Shown here: positions 35,454-43,974 of the stretch, piece by piece | Position numbering within the stretch: the stretch's first letter is position 1 | How the letters are laid out: the number at the start of each line of letters is the position of its first letter | NCBI RefSeq assembly: GCF_000282315.2 | Contig: NZ_AKJN02000011.1 | Location: 62,001-126,000, forward strand | Length of the DNA stretch: 64,000 bases | DNA from: Pseudomonas sp. GM41(2012) | Lineage (GTDB): Bacteria > Pseudomonadota > Gammaproteobacteria > Pseudomonadales > Pseudomonadaceae | Direction of reading: 5' to 3' | The notes under the pieces: model-generated | Told to the model about the DNA's origin: nothing | What the model saw: the letters and a program-made list of their open reading frames with translations, nothing else | Databases searched by the model: none | Made by a program: the position numbers and the translations under genes

Positions 35454-35939
35454 ATGCTGATCGCCGCCAATAAGGCTGTCTCCATCGACTATACCCTGAC
35501 CAACGACGCTGGTGAGGTCATCGACAGCTCCGCCGGCGGCGCGCCGCTGGTCTACCTGCAAGGCGCAGGTAACATCATTCCGGGCCTGGAAAAGGCTCTG
35601 GAAGGCAAAACAGTCGGTGACGAACTGACTGTCGCCGTAGAACCTGAAGATGCCTACGGCGAATACGCTGCTGAACTGGTCAGCACCTTGAGCCGCAGCA
35701 TGTTCGAAGGCGTCGACGAGCTGGAAGTGGGCATGCAGTTCCACGCATCCGCTCCGGACGGCCAGATGCAGATCGTCACCATTCGCGATCTGGACGGCGA
35801 CGATGTCACCGTCGACGGCAACCACCCGTTGGCCGGTCAGCGCCTGAACTTCCAGGTCAAGATCATCGACATCCGTGATGCCAGCCAGGAAGAAATCGCT
35901 CATGGTCACGTCCATGGCGAAGGTGGCCATCACCACTGA
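35454..35939 (+). CDS. slyD: FKBP-type peptidyl-prolyl isomerase SlyD
   Basis: A 161-residue cytoplasmic chaperone-isomerase. It has an FKBP domain split by an insert-in-flap domain (IDYTLTNDAGEVIDSS at the start, then VEPEDAYGEYAAELV) and a short His-rich metal-binding tail HGHVHGEGGHHH. SlyD helps nickel enzyme maturation and protein folding. The ATG at 35454 matches the family start; the frame's upstream extension is not used. A terminator follows closely. Confidence 0.94.
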   Translation: MLIAANKAVSIDYTLTNDAGEVIDSSAGGAPLVYLQGAGNIIPGLEKALEGKTVGDELTVAVEPEDAYGEYAAELVSTLSRSMFEGVDELEVGMQFHASAPDGQMQIVTIRDLDGDDVTVDGNHPLAGQRLNFQVKIIDIRDASQEEIAHGHVHGEGGHHH

Positions 35940-35970
35940 TTTTCTGCGCTAAGCTTTCGAGAACTGGAGA

Positions 35971-35993
35971 GGCGCCCGAGGGGCGCCTTTTTT
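35971..35993 (+). terminator. Terminator after slyD
   Basis: GGCGCCC-GAG-GGGCGCC stem of seven perfect pairs followed by six T, 31 bases after the slyD stop. Confidence 0.93.
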
Positions 35994-36064
35994 AGTCCGC
36001 GGCTGTCCCTGGTGACACCGCCAAGTGGCTGTTTCGAGAAGAACACGGGAATCTGGAGTTCGTC

Positions 36065-36547
36065 ATGAGTGCTTTTCACGACCTTAAATTGACAGGCCTG
36101 GATGGTCAGGAGCTACCTCTGGCACCCTTCAAGGGGCACGTCGTGCTGGTGGTCAACGTCGCCTCCAAATGTGGCTTGACCCCACAGTACGCGGCGCTGG
36201 AAAACCTCTACCAGCAATACAAGGACAAAGGCTTCAGCGTACTGGGCCTGCCGTGCAACCAGTTTGCCGGGCAGGAACCGGGTACCGAGCAAGAGATCCA
36301 GGCGTTTTGCAGCCTCAACTACGGCGTGAGTTTTCCGTTGTCCAGCAAGCTGGAAGTCAACGGTCACGATCGTCATCAGCTGTACCGTCTGCTGGCGGGC
36401 GAGGGTGCTGAATTTCCCGGTGACATTACCTGGAACTTCGAAAAATTCCTGCTGGGCAAGGATGGTCGCGTGCTGGCGCGGTTCTCGCCGCGCACGGCGC
36501 CGGATGATCCGACTGTCGTTCATGCGATCGAAAAAGCGCTGAGCTGA
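36065..36547 (+). CDS. Glutathione peroxidase family thiol peroxidase
   Basis: A 160-residue glutathione-peroxidase-fold enzyme reducing hydrogen or lipid peroxides. The peroxidatic residue is C36 in VASKCGLTPQY; this is a cysteine, not selenocysteine, with an ordinary TGT codon. The Gln of LPCNQFAGQEPG and the Trp-Asn of ITWNFEKFL complete the active site. No signal peptide, so cytoplasmic. Bacterial Cys-type members often use thioredoxin. It lies between slyD and the old yellow enzyme gene, as in P. aeruginosa. Confidence 0.93.
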   Translation: MSAFHDLKLTGLDGQELPLAPFKGHVVLVVNVASKCGLTPQYAALENLYQQYKDKGFSVLGLPCNQFAGQEPGTEQEIQAFCSLNYGVSFPLSSKLEVNGHDRHQLYRLLAGEGAEFPGDITWNFEKFLLGKDGRVLARFSPRTAPDDPTVVHAIEKALS

Positions 36548-36556
36548 ACCCCCCTC

Positions 36557-36648
36557 TGTAGGAGCGAAGCTTGCTCGCGAAGGCGTCATGTCATTCAACA
36601 TTGATATCGACTGACCTGACGCCTTCGCGAGCAAGCTTCGCTCCTACA
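36557..36648. repeat. REP-like inverted repeat pair (GTAGGAGC type)
   Basis: Two exact 32-base complementary arms (starting TGTAGGAGCGAAGCTTGC) separated by 28 bases, just after the glutathione peroxidase gene. Confidence 0.92.
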
Positions 36649-36771
36649 ATGTTCCCTATCTTTTAGACCTTAATCACCGCAATCAATAGTGCTGTGCATC
36701 GCTTGCCGCTCCGCATATTATCGCCGTCATAAAATCTCTGTCCCGTCGATACCGTTTTCGTGGAGCGTCCC

Positions 36772-37875
36772 ATGCCCGTCAAAGCCCTGTTCAAACCGTT
36801 CCACCTCGGCACCCTCGAACTGCCGACCCGCGTCGTCATGGCGCCGATGACCCGTTCGTTTTCGCCGGGTGGCGTTCCCAATTCCAAAGTGATTGAGTAC
36901 TACCGTCGTCGCGCCGCTGCGGGTGTGGGTCTGATCATCACCGAAGGCACTACCGTCGGCCACAAGGCTTCCAACGGTTACCCGAACGTGCCGCATTTCT
37001 ACGGCGAAGCGGCATTGGCCGGCTGGAAGAAAGTGGTCGACGCGGTGCACGCCGAGGGCGGCAAGATCGTTCCTCAGCTGTGGCATGTCGGCAGCGTGCG
37101 CCGCATCGGCACCGAACCGGACGCCAGCGTGCCGGGTTACGGTCCGTCGGAGAAATTGAAGGACGGTCAGGTCGTGGTTCACGGCATGACCCGGCAAGAT
37201 ATCCAGGACGTGATCGCCGCATTTGCCCTGGCCGCCAAAGACGCCCAGAGCATCGGCATGGACGGCGTGGAAATTCACGGTGCCCACGGCTACCTCGTGG
37301 ACCAGTTCTTCTGGGAAGGCAGCAACCAGCGCACCGACGAATACGGCGGCAGCCTGGCCAACCGTTCGCGTTTTGCCATTGAACTGATCCAGGCTGTGCG
37401 TGCCGCGGTCGGCGAAGGCTTCCCGATCATCTTCCGCTTCTCGCAGTGGAAGCAGCAGGATTACACCGCGCGTCTGGTGCAAACACCCGAGGCGTTGGGC
37501 GAATTCCTCAAGCCGTTGTCCGACGCCGGCGTGGATATTTTCCACTGCTCGACGCGTCGTTTCTGGGAGCCGGAGTTCGACGGTTCCGAGCTGAACCTGG
37601 CCGGCTGGACCCGTAAGCTCACCGGTAAACCGACCATCACCGTGGGCAGTGTCGGCCTGGATGGCGAATTCCTGCAGTTCATGGTCAACACCGACAAGAT
37701 CGCGCAGCCGGCCAGCCTGGAAAAACTGCTGGAGCGTTTGAACAATGATGAGTTCGACCTGGTGGCGGTCGGTCGTGCGCTGCTGGTGGACCCGGACTGG
37801 GCGCAGAAAGTGCGTGACGGCCGTGAAGAAGACATCCTGCCGTTCAGCCGTGAGGCGTTGATGACCCTGGTTTAA
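36772..37875 (+). CDS. Old yellow enzyme family NADH:flavin oxidoreductase
   Basis: A 367-residue FMN-dependent TIM-barrel ene-reductase. The FMN/phosphate-binding start LPTRVVMAPMTRSF and the active-site block DGVEIHGAHGYLVDQFFWEG, about residue 168, are clear, as is DEYGGSLANRSRF. A C-terminal VAVGRALLVDPDW closes the barrel. The physiological substrate is unknown; members reduce activated alkenes or quinones. The ATG at 36772 has TGGAG 9 bases upstream. A REP element follows. Confidence 0.93.
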   Translation: MPVKALFKPFHLGTLELPTRVVMAPMTRSFSPGGVPNSKVIEYYRRRAAAGVGLIITEGTTVGHKASNGYPNVPHFYGEAALAGWKKVVDAVHAEGGKIVPQLWHVGSVRRIGTEPDASVPGYGPSEKLKDGQVVVHGMTRQDIQDVIAAFALAAKDAQSIGMDGVEIHGAHGYLVDQFFWEGSNQRTDEYGGSLANRSRFAIELIQAVRAAVGEGFPIIFRFSQWKQQDYTARLVQTPEALGEFLKPLSDAGVDIFHCSTRRFWEPEFDGSELNLAGWTRKLTGKPTITVGSVGLDGEFLQFMVNTDKIAQPASLEKLLERLNNDEFDLVAVGRALLVDPDWAQKVRDGREEDILPFSREALMTLV

Positions 37876-37895
37876 GCGGCGCCTGCACTGACGCT

Positions 37896-37984
37896 ATCGC
37901 GGGCAAGCCTTGCTCCTACGGTTTTGTGTCGATTCACACATTTGTATTCGACAAAGAACCGTAGGAGCAAGGCTTGCCCGCGAT
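37896..37984. repeat. REP-like inverted repeat pair (GTAGGAGC type)
   Basis: Two exact 28-base arms (ATCGCGGGCAAGCCTTGCTC plus CTACGGTT, and complement) with a 33-base spacer, between converging old yellow enzyme and glycosyltransferase genes. Confidence 0.92.
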
Positions 37985-37988
37985 GCTT

Positions 37989-39164
37989 TTAAGGCAAAAA
38001 CGCTGCATCGGGTAGGGTTTGCCCCTGCATACAAGCCCCGCGCAACTGCCCCTCAAACTGCTCGATAATCGCTGCCCACCCTTGGCGACTCGCATGCTGA
38101 CGCGCATTAAGCCGCACGCAGCGCAAGGTTTCGCGCTCCTCCAACAGCCAACACACCGCATCGCAAAACGCCTCTTCGTCCCCCGGCATCGCCAGTACGC
38201 CGTTGTAGCCATGGCGAATGTGCTGAGCCGCTGCTGCCTGATCGTAGGCCACCACACCCAAACCCGAAGCCAGTGCCTCAAGCACCACGTTGCCGAACGT
38301 CTCGGTCAGGCTTGGAAACAGAAACACATCTCCCGACGCATAGTGACTGGCCAAGGCTTCTCCGCGTTGAGAGCCACAGAAAATCGCCTCGGGCAGTTCT
38401 TTCTCCAGGATCACTCGTTGCGGGCCGTCGCCGATCACGATCAACTTCAGGTTTTTCTGTGGATAAGTCGTGCGCAGCCTGTCGAAACTGCGCTTGAGCA
38501 AGCCGAGATTTTTCTCCTGGGCCAGGCGACCTACATGGATGACGGCAATGTCACTGTCGGCCAGACCCCACTGTTCGCGTAGCGACGTCAGCCGCTTGCT
38601 CGGGTGAAACAACTGGCTGTCGACCCCACGCGACAGCAACGCCAGGCGCTCGAAATGCCGGCGCTCCAGTTCCATTCGTTGACTCACGCTCGGCACCAGG
38701 GTCAGCGTCGAACGATTGTGAAACCAGCGCAGGTAGTGGGTCAGCAATCGCGTCAGCAGTCCAAGCCCATACTGACTGGAGTACTGCTGGAAATTAGTGT
38801 GAAAGCCGCTGACCACCGAAATCCCCAAGCGCCGCGCCGCGCGCAACGCGGACAATCCCAGCGGTCCTTCCGTGGCGATGTACAGCACGTCCGGCCGATG
38901 ACGTTTCCAGCGCCGCAGCAGCTTGTGCATCGACGACTGACCCCATTGCAAGCCGGGATAACCCGGCAGCGGCCAGCCCCGACATAGCAACAACGCATCG
39001 TCGCTGCCCTGCTGCTGATCGCAACCCTGTCGTGGCCGCACCAATTCCACCTGATGCCCGCGCGCGCGCAAACCGTCACACAAGCGGCCGAGGGTATTGG
39101 CCACTCCGTTGATTTCGGGAGGGAAGGTTTCTGTGATCAGAGTGATATGCAGAACTGTCGTCAT
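37989..39164 (-). CDS. GT4-family glycosyltransferase
   Basis: A 391-residue GT-B glycosyltransferase. The N-terminal domain begins ITLITETFPPEINGVANTLG, a phrase typical of alpha-mannosyl/glucosyl transferases of the PimB/MgtA type. The C-terminal domain carries GRLAQEKNLGLL and the EX7E-like donor site FLFPSLTETFGNVVLEALASGLG. No membrane helix is seen, so it is probably peripheral at the inner membrane. A glycolipid or osmoprotectant acceptor is possible; I cannot specify it. ATG at 39164 chosen; eight further codons are open. Confidence 0.9.
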   Translation of the reverse strand: MTTVLHITLITETFPPEINGVANTLGRLCDGLRARGHQVELVRPRQGCDQQQGSDDALLLCRGWPLPGYPGLQWGQSSMHKLLRRWKRHRPDVLYIATEGPLGLSALRAARRLGISVVSGFHTNFQQYSSQYGLGLLTRLLTHYLRWFHNRSTLTLVPSVSQRMELERRHFERLALLSRGVDSQLFHPSKRLTSLREQWGLADSDIAVIHVGRLAQEKNLGLLKRSFDRLRTTYPQKNLKLIVIGDGPQRVILEKELPEAIFCGSQRGEALASHYASGDVFLFPSLTETFGNVVLEALASGLGVVAYDQAAAAQHIRHGYNGVLAMPGDEEAFCDAVCWLLEERETLRCVRLNARQHASRQGWAAIIEQFEGQLRGACMQGQTLPDAAFLP

Positions 39165-39228
39165 GACCTCAGTGTCGGCTGAGGCCATGTCGTCAATGTG
39201 ACGGTGGGATGATGAATTTGTGACCGAA

Positions 39229-39981
39229 TCAGCGCTGGACTACCAGGTTTTCCGCGCCGCGTTCACGCACCCAGAACAAGGTCGCACCCGCCACGGCGGC
39301 CGGCATCATCAGGATGTTGACCACCGGAATCAACAGCACCAGATAAACAATCCCGCCAAAACTCATGCTCTGCCAGCGCTTCTCGCGCAGCCAGGCGAGC
39401 ATCTCGTTCCAGCCCAGTTTGTGGTTATCCGCCGGGTAGTCGATGTACTGGATCGCCATCATCCATACCCCGAACAACAGCCACAATGGTGCGGCAATGA
39501 TGTTAACCACAGGGATGAACGAGAGGATGAACAACCCGATCGCACGTGGCAGGAAGTAGCCGAGTTTGCGCATCTCACGGGACAGGGTGCGGGGGATCAT
39601 GGCGATCAGTTCGCCCCAGCTGAAGGACGGGAAGTCGTCAGTGCCGCGCACCACGACTTCGACTTTTTCCGCGAGGAAACCGTTGAATGGCGCGGCGATG
39701 ACGTTGGCGAGCATGGTGAAGGTAAAAAACACCATCAAAACGACAAGCACGACAAAAATCGGCCACAGGATGTAACTGAGGAAACTCAGCCAGTCGGGCA
39801 GGGACGGCATCAACGTATCGACCCACAGGCTGAATTGATGGCTGGCCAGGTAGATCAATCCGACGAACAGCACCAGGTTGATCACCAGCGGCAACAGCAC
39901 GAACAAACGCAGGCTTGGGCTCAGGACCAACTTGAGGCCTTCGCGCAGGTATTGCGGGCCGGACAGAACGGGGGCGGGCAT
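39229..39981 (-). CDS. cysZ: Sulfate transporter CysZ
   Basis: A 250-residue inner-membrane protein of the CysZ/EI24 family, with four to six long hydrophobic segments. Family phrases include GPQYLREGLKLVLSPSLRLF at the N-terminus and FGGIVYLVLLIPVVNILMMPAAVAGAT near the C-terminus. CysZ imports sulfate for cysteine synthesis, which fits the cysDN genes 7 kb away, although they are not co-transcribed. The frame is open 31 codons further, but the ATG giving MPAPVLSG matches the family. Confidence 0.92.
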   Translation of the reverse strand: MPAPVLSGPQYLREGLKLVLSPSLRLFVLLPLVINLVLFVGLIYLASHQFSLWVDTLMPSLPDWLSFLSYILWPIFVVLVVLMVFFTFTMLANVIAAPFNGFLAEKVEVVVRGTDDFPSFSWGELIAMIPRTLSREMRKLGYFLPRAIGLFILSFIPVVNIIAAPLWLLFGVWMMAIQYIDYPADNHKLGWNEMLAWLREKRWQSMSFGGIVYLVLLIPVVNILMMPAAVAGATLFWVRERGAENLVVQR

Positions 39982-40297
39982 AACGTGCTCCGAGCAAAGG
40001 GGAAACGCGCCGACCTTACCGGCTTTGCCTGACGGACGAAAGCGCGGTAGCAGCATCGACATTAACTGTAACAAAGGCGCCTATGCATCCATCGTGATCG
40101 GATAGAGACCGCCTATGAGCTGGATTGTTAAACCGTATTTCCTTAATCTTCGCCCCCTCGATACGCTGCACCCCATACTTTTTACAGGACTGTCGAGCTC
40201 AAGCCTTCCCCAAGTGCTTTCAACGGTCCTTTTTTATTCCCGCCGGCAACCCGGCGTTCCGCGCCAGATGTTTCGGGCCGGTCAACAGGAGCAGGTC
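39982..40297. other. Divergent intergenic region cysZ/trxB
   Basis: 316 bases without a recognisable gene, holding the divergent promoters of cysZ and trxB. The trxB frame is open from 40115, but that extension looks like leader, not protein. I see no hairpin terminator, clear operator or RNA gene here. Confidence 0.6.
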
Positions 40298-41254
40298 ATG
40301 TCTGAAGTCCGTCATTCGCGAGTGATTATTCTCGGTTCCGGCCCTGCCGGTTACAGCGCCGCAGTCTATGCCGCCCGTGCCAACCTCAAGCCACTGCTGA
40401 TCACCGGCATGCAAGCCGGCGGTCAACTGACCACCACCACCGAAGTCGACAACTGGCCTGGCGACGTCCACGGCCTGACCGGCCCGGCGCTGATGGACCG
40501 CATGAAAGAGCACGCCGAGCGCTTTGAAACCGAAATCGTCTTCGATCACATCAATGCCGTGGACTTCGCTGCCAAGCCGTACACCCTGACCGGCGACAGC
40601 GCGACTTACACCTGCGACGCCCTGATCATCGCCACCGGCGCCAGCGCTCGTTACCTGGGCCTGCCGTCGGAAGAAGCGTTCATGGGCAAAGGCGTTTCGG
40701 CCTGCGCGACTTGCGATGGTTTCTTCTACCGCAACAAGCCAGTGGCCGTGGTCGGTGGCGGCAACACCGCTGTCGAAGAGGCGCTGTACCTGGCCAACAT
40801 CGCCAGCAAGGTCACCCTGATCCACCGTCGCGAAACCTTCCGCGCCGAGAAGATCCTGATCGACAAGCTGAATGCACGGGTTGCCGAAGGCAAAATCGTC
40901 TTGAAGCTGAACTCGACGCTGGACGAAGTCCTGGGCGACAACATGGGCGTGACCGGTGCCCGCCTGAAGAACAACGACGGCAGCTTCGACGAGCTGACAG
41001 TCGACGGCGTGTTCATCGCCATCGGCCACACCCCGAACACTTCGCTGTTCGAAGGCCAGCTGACGTTGAAAGATGGCTACCTGGTGGTGCAGGGCGGCCG
41101 TGACGGCAACGCCACTGCCACCAGCCTCGAAGGTATCTTTGCTGCCGGTGACGTGGCTGACCACGTTTACCGTCAGGCCATCACCTCGGCCGGCGCTGGC
41201 TGCATGGCGGCACTGGACGCCGAGCGCTACCTCGACGACCTGCAGAACGCTTGA
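40298..41254 (+). CDS. trxB: Thioredoxin reductase TrxB
   Basis: A 318-residue FAD/NADPH disulfide reductase that recycles thioredoxin. The FAD Rossmann motif GSGPAGYSAAVYAARA is at the start, the redox pair is in ACATCDGFFYR (about residue 137), the NADPH motif is GGGNTAVEEALYL, and the C-terminal FAD motif is GIFAAGDVAD. The ATG at 40298 has an AGGAGCAGG upstream and gives the usual length. A UUCG-loop terminator follows. Confidence 0.97.
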   Translation: MSEVRHSRVIILGSGPAGYSAAVYAARANLKPLLITGMQAGGQLTTTTEVDNWPGDVHGLTGPALMDRMKEHAERFETEIVFDHINAVDFAAKPYTLTGDSATYTCDALIIATGASARYLGLPSEEAFMGKGVSACATCDGFFYRNKPVAVVGGGNTAVEEALYLANIASKVTLIHRRETFRAEKILIDKLNARVAEGKIVLKLNSTLDEVLGDNMGVTGARLKNNDGSFDELTVDGVFIAIGHTPNTSLFEGQLTLKDGYLVVQGGRDGNATATSLEGIFAAGDVADHVYRQAITSAGAGCMAALDAERYLDDLQNA

Positions 41255-41278
41255 TTCTGATTCTGTAGAAAGCAAAAA

Positions 41279-41300
41279 ACCGGCTTCGGCCGGTTTTTTT
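41279..41300 (+). terminator. Terminator after trxB
   Basis: ACCGGC-TTCG-GCCGGT stem with the extra-stable UUCG tetraloop, a preceding A run and seven or more T after it. Confidence 0.95.
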
Positions 41301-41332
41301 GTGCCCGCGATTTAGCTGCCTATCAAAGAACC

Positions 41333-41422
41333 TGTGGGAGCGAGCTTGCTTGCGATAGCGGTGTGTCAGTCGATATCAGTGTTGAATGATAGATGGCTAT
41401 CGCGAGCAAGCCCGCTCCCACA
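41333..41422. repeat. REP-like inverted repeat pair (GTGGGAGC type)
   Basis: Left arm TGTGGGAGCGAGCTTGCTTG plus CGAT and right arm ATCGCGAGCAAGCCCGCTCC plus CACA, complementary with two G-T or mismatched positions and a 42-base spacer. Between converging trxB and the aminotransferase gene. Confidence 0.88.
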
Positions 41423-41434
41423 GAGGTTTTGTGT

Positions 41435-42685
41435 TCAGGACAATTTCTTAAGACACGCCTCGAAAATATCCAGCCCTTCTTCCAGCACCGCTGCCTCAGT
41501 GGTCAACGGCGCCAAAAGCCGAATGATGTGGCGCGACTTGCCACTGGGCATCAGCAGCAAACCGGCATCTCGTGCCAATGCCAATAGCTGCGTCAATTGC
41601 GCCGATGCCGGTGTGCCGTCGGCATTGATCAATTCAATACCGCGCATAGCGCCAACGCCGGTCAGGCGGCCCAGAAACGGGGAAAGCTTGTTGGCGCGCC
41701 AGGCTTCGTAGCGGCTGACGATGGCTTCTTCCTGTTGCGAACCCCAGGCGAGCAGGTTCGCATCGGTCATCTCGTCCAGGGTTGCCAGTGCCGCGGCGCA
41801 GGCAATCGGGTTGCCCGAATAGGTGCCGCCCAGTCCGCCCTTGGGCAAGGTGTCGAGCAGCGACTTGCGCCCGACCACCGCACCCAGTGGTATGCCGCCA
41901 GCAATGCTTTTAGCGAGCAGAATCAGATCGGGCTCAATGCCCAGTCGCGAAAATGCAAAGCGCTGGCCGGTGCGACCGAAGCCGGACTGGATTTCATCAG
42001 CGATCAGCAGGATGTTTTTTTCATCACAGAAGCGACGTAGCGCCTGGGCGAACTCCACGTCCAGCGTCAAGAAACCCGATTCGCCTTGCACCGGTTCGAC
42101 GATAAAACAGGCGACGTCATCGACGTCGATCTCGACGCTGAACAGCCGGTCCATGGCTTTTAGAGCCTCGGCGCAGGTCACGCCGTTGTCCTTGCTCGGG
42201 AAGGGCAGGTGAAAAACCGGGCCCGGCAGCACGCCGACTTTCTGTTTGTAGGGCGCGACTTTGCCGTTGAGGTTGAGCGTGGCAAGGGTGCGGCCATGGA
42301 AGGCGCCGTCGAAGGCGATGACGGCCGTGCGACCGGTGGCGCCACGCACGATCTTCAGGGCGTTTTCAGCCGCTTCAGCGCCGCTGTTGGTGAGCATGCC
42401 GCTGACCGGGTAGTCCACCGGAATAAACGCGGTGAGACGATCCATCAGTTCGAGGTAGGGCACATGCGGGGCGGCGTTGAATGCGTAGTGGGTCAGCCGG
42501 GTGGCTTGTTCGCGAATGGCCTCGACGATGCGCGGATGGCAATGGCCGAGGTTCAATACACCGATGCCGCCGACGAAGTCGATGTAGCGTTTGCCATCGG
42601 TGTCCCAGACCTCGGCATTTTTGCCGTGGCTGAGCGTGACGGGATGAACGATGTTGATCGATTGGCTGATGGTTTCGCTGCTCAT
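41435..42685 (-). CDS. Class III aminotransferase (4-aminobutyrate or 2-aminoadipate type)
   Basis: A 416-residue PLP aminotransferase of the GabT/ArgD class. Motifs are the N-terminal WDTDGKRYIDFVGGIGVLNLGH, the cofactor site NSGAEAAENALKI, the aspartate in LIADEIQSGFGRTG, and the PLP lysine in LAKSIAGGIPLGAVVG near residue 265. Annotation as 4-aminobutyrate aminotransferase is usual. However, the sequence closely resembles what I recall of P. putida PP_4108, which acts on 2-aminoadipate in D-lysine catabolism, so the substrate is uncertain. It stands alone, with no GabD partner adjacent. Confidence 0.85.
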   Translation of the reverse strand: MSSETISQSINIVHPVTLSHGKNAEVWDTDGKRYIDFVGGIGVLNLGHCHPRIVEAIREQATRLTHYAFNAAPHVPYLELMDRLTAFIPVDYPVSGMLTNSGAEAAENALKIVRGATGRTAVIAFDGAFHGRTLATLNLNGKVAPYKQKVGVLPGPVFHLPFPSKDNGVTCAEALKAMDRLFSVEIDVDDVACFIVEPVQGESGFLTLDVEFAQALRRFCDEKNILLIADEIQSGFGRTGQRFAFSRLGIEPDLILLAKSIAGGIPLGAVVGRKSLLDTLPKGGLGGTYSGNPIACAAALATLDEMTDANLLAWGSQQEEAIVSRYEAWRANKLSPFLGRLTGVGAMRGIELINADGTPASAQLTQLLALARDAGLLLMPSGKSRHIIRLLAPLTTEAAVLEEGLDIFEACLKKLS

Positions 42686-42804
42686 GGATGACCGACTCTG
42701 AAGAAGGGATGCTTCTTTTTATCTAAGCCGTGAGCAGCGGTGCCCGGCAAACGAAATAAAGTTGCCGGGTCAATCTTAAAAGTCGGGATGTGCCCTGGAA
42801 GATC

Positions 42805-42895
42805 AAAAGATCGCAGCCTCGTTTCACTCGACAGCTCCTACAGGGATCGTGTTTCTCTGTAGGAGCTGTCGAGTGAAACGAGGCTGCGATCTTTT
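42805..42895. repeat. Long perfect inverted repeat, second copy
   Basis: Two exact 39-base complementary arms (42805-42843 and 42857-42895) around 13 bases. The inner 35 bases of each arm are identical to those of the element at 8363-8446, although the loops differ. It lies in the 219-base gap between the HopJ-family gene and the aminotransferase start. Confidence 0.92.
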
Positions 42896-42904
42896 AAGTT
42901 TGAA

Positions 42905-43243
42905 TTAGCGGCGGTTCAGCGGTTGCTGCGAGAACTTCACACCGGCCAACCCATGCGCAATCAACGCACGAATATTGCCGTGATCGCTGCCCTCAGGCGT
43001 CGCCACCACCGAACGGTAATGCTCGCCGAACGCCAACAGCGCTTCTTCATCGCTCAAGCCTTCCAGCAGCGCCAGACCCAATGTCTTGCACGAACCTTCG
43101 TTCTGCCCGGCTGCGTTTTCCACGCCGCCGTTGTTGAAAGCCTGGGGCTGATAGTCGTAGCCGGCGGCGATGAAGGCCAGGGTGTCGGCAAAAACATGTT
43201 CGCCGCTCTTGAGGCTGGCGCGCAGGGTGTTCAAATCACTCAT
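42905..43243 (-). CDS. HopJ type III effector family protein
   Basis: A 112-residue protein with the HopJ pattern (ADTLAFIAAGYDYQPQAFNNGG, then CKTLGLALLEGLSDEEALLAFGEHYRSV). The name comes from a P. syringae type III candidate, but HopJ proteins are widespread in non-pathogens and look like housekeeping proteins of unknown role. No secretion signal is seen. The start overlaps the end of the DUF1244 gene by eight bases, indicating translational coupling. ATG at 43243 is preceded by GGAAAA. Confidence 0.85.
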   Translation of the reverse strand: MSDLNTLRASLKSGEHVFADTLAFIAAGYDYQPQAFNNGGVENAAGQNEGSCKTLGLALLEGLSDEEALLAFGEHYRSVVATPEGSDHGNIRALIAHGLAGVKFSQQPLNRR

Positions 43244-43532
43244 TGGGTTTTCCTTTGGCGAACGCCGCTTGTTGTTCGGCGTTGGCTTCTTGCTGGTATT
43301 GGGCTTTCCACTCGGCGTACGGCATGCCGTAAACCACTTCGCGGGCGTCATCGAGGCTGACCTCGATCTGGCGTTCATCGGCAGCAGCCTTGTACCACTT
43401 GGACAGGCAGTTACGGCAGAAACCGGAGAGGTTCATCAGGTCGATGTTCTGCACATCCTTGCGGCTGTCCAGGTGGGCGACCAGCCGGCGAAAGGCGGCG
43501 GCTTCGAGTTCCAGGCGTTGTTGATCGGTCAT
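43236..43532 (-). CDS. DUF1244 family protein
   Basis: A 98-residue, mainly helical cytoplasmic protein of the DUF1244 family. It contains a conserved Cys/Trp block, FCRNCLSKWYKAAAD, near residue 40 and AREVVYGMPYAEWKAQYQ near residue 70. Function unknown; the paired cysteines could bind metal. It follows folX by 68 bases and overlaps the HopJ gene, so it may share the pterin operon transcript. The ATG giving MTDQQRLELEA is used. Confidence 0.85.
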   Translation of the reverse strand: MTDQQRLELEAAAFRRLVAHLDSRKDVQNIDLMNLSGFCRNCLSKWYKAAADERQIEVSLDDAREVVYGMPYAEWKAQYQQEANAEQQAAFAKGKPNE

Positions 43533-43600
43533 GGCGGGCTCTGTGCAATCAAATCGTGGCGCGGATGATAAAAGTCTGACGAACAATGTGCCAGACGCGG

Positions 43601-43972
43601 TCAGCGGCTCGCGGCGAGGGTAATCGATACCGACTCGGCGAAACGCAGGGCGTGGGGCTTGTCGACTTCGACCTCGGCGTACAACACCGACTCGTTGGCC
43701 ATGACCAGATCGAGAATTTCCTGAGTCAGGCGTTCGAGCAGGGCGAAGCGATTGCCTTCCACGTGGGCGATGATCGCCTTGGTGATGGTGCGGTAATTCA
43801 GCGCGTGATCGATGTCGTTGTCACGCACCGCTTCCTGAGCGGCATACAGAATGGTCAGGTTGATCTGCACATCCTGCTTGTTGAGGATTTCATCCTCGTT
43901 GATCCCGATGAAGGTCCGCAGGCACAGGTTCTTGACCCGGATGCGTGCCGTTCCTGGTTGAAGTTGTGGCAT
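43601..43972 (-). CDS. folX: Dihydroneopterin triphosphate 2'-epimerase FolX
   Basis: A 123-residue T-fold enzyme of the FolB/FolX family. The pattern IRVKNLCLRTFIGINEDEILNKQDVQ at the N-terminus and DIDHALNYRTITKAIIAHVE in the middle fit FolX better than FolB aldolase. It epimerises dihydroneopterin triphosphate to the monapterin form. In Pseudomonas the folE-folX-folM set makes tetrahydromonapterin, a cofactor for phenylalanine hydroxylase. It starts two bases after folE stops. Confidence 0.92.
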   Translation of the reverse strand: MPQLQPGTARIRVKNLCLRTFIGINEDEILNKQDVQINLTILYAAQEAVRDNDIDHALNYRTITKAIIAHVEGNRFALLERLTQEILDLVMANESVLYAEVEVDKPHALRFAESVSITLAASR

Positions 43973-43974
43973 TG

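Noticed and set aside
36170..36175. Possible selenocysteine in the glutathione peroxidase
   Set aside because: The active-site codon is TGT for cysteine, and no in-frame TGA occurs in the gene.
40115..40297. N-terminal extension of TrxB by about 60 residues
   Set aside because: The FAD-binding start of TrxB is reached only from the ATG at 40298, which has its own ribosome site; the extension is not signal-like.
42905..43243. Type III secreted effector suggested by the HopJ name
   Set aside because: No type III genes or hrp-box-like sequence are nearby, and the family is widespread in non-pathogens, so the name is historical.
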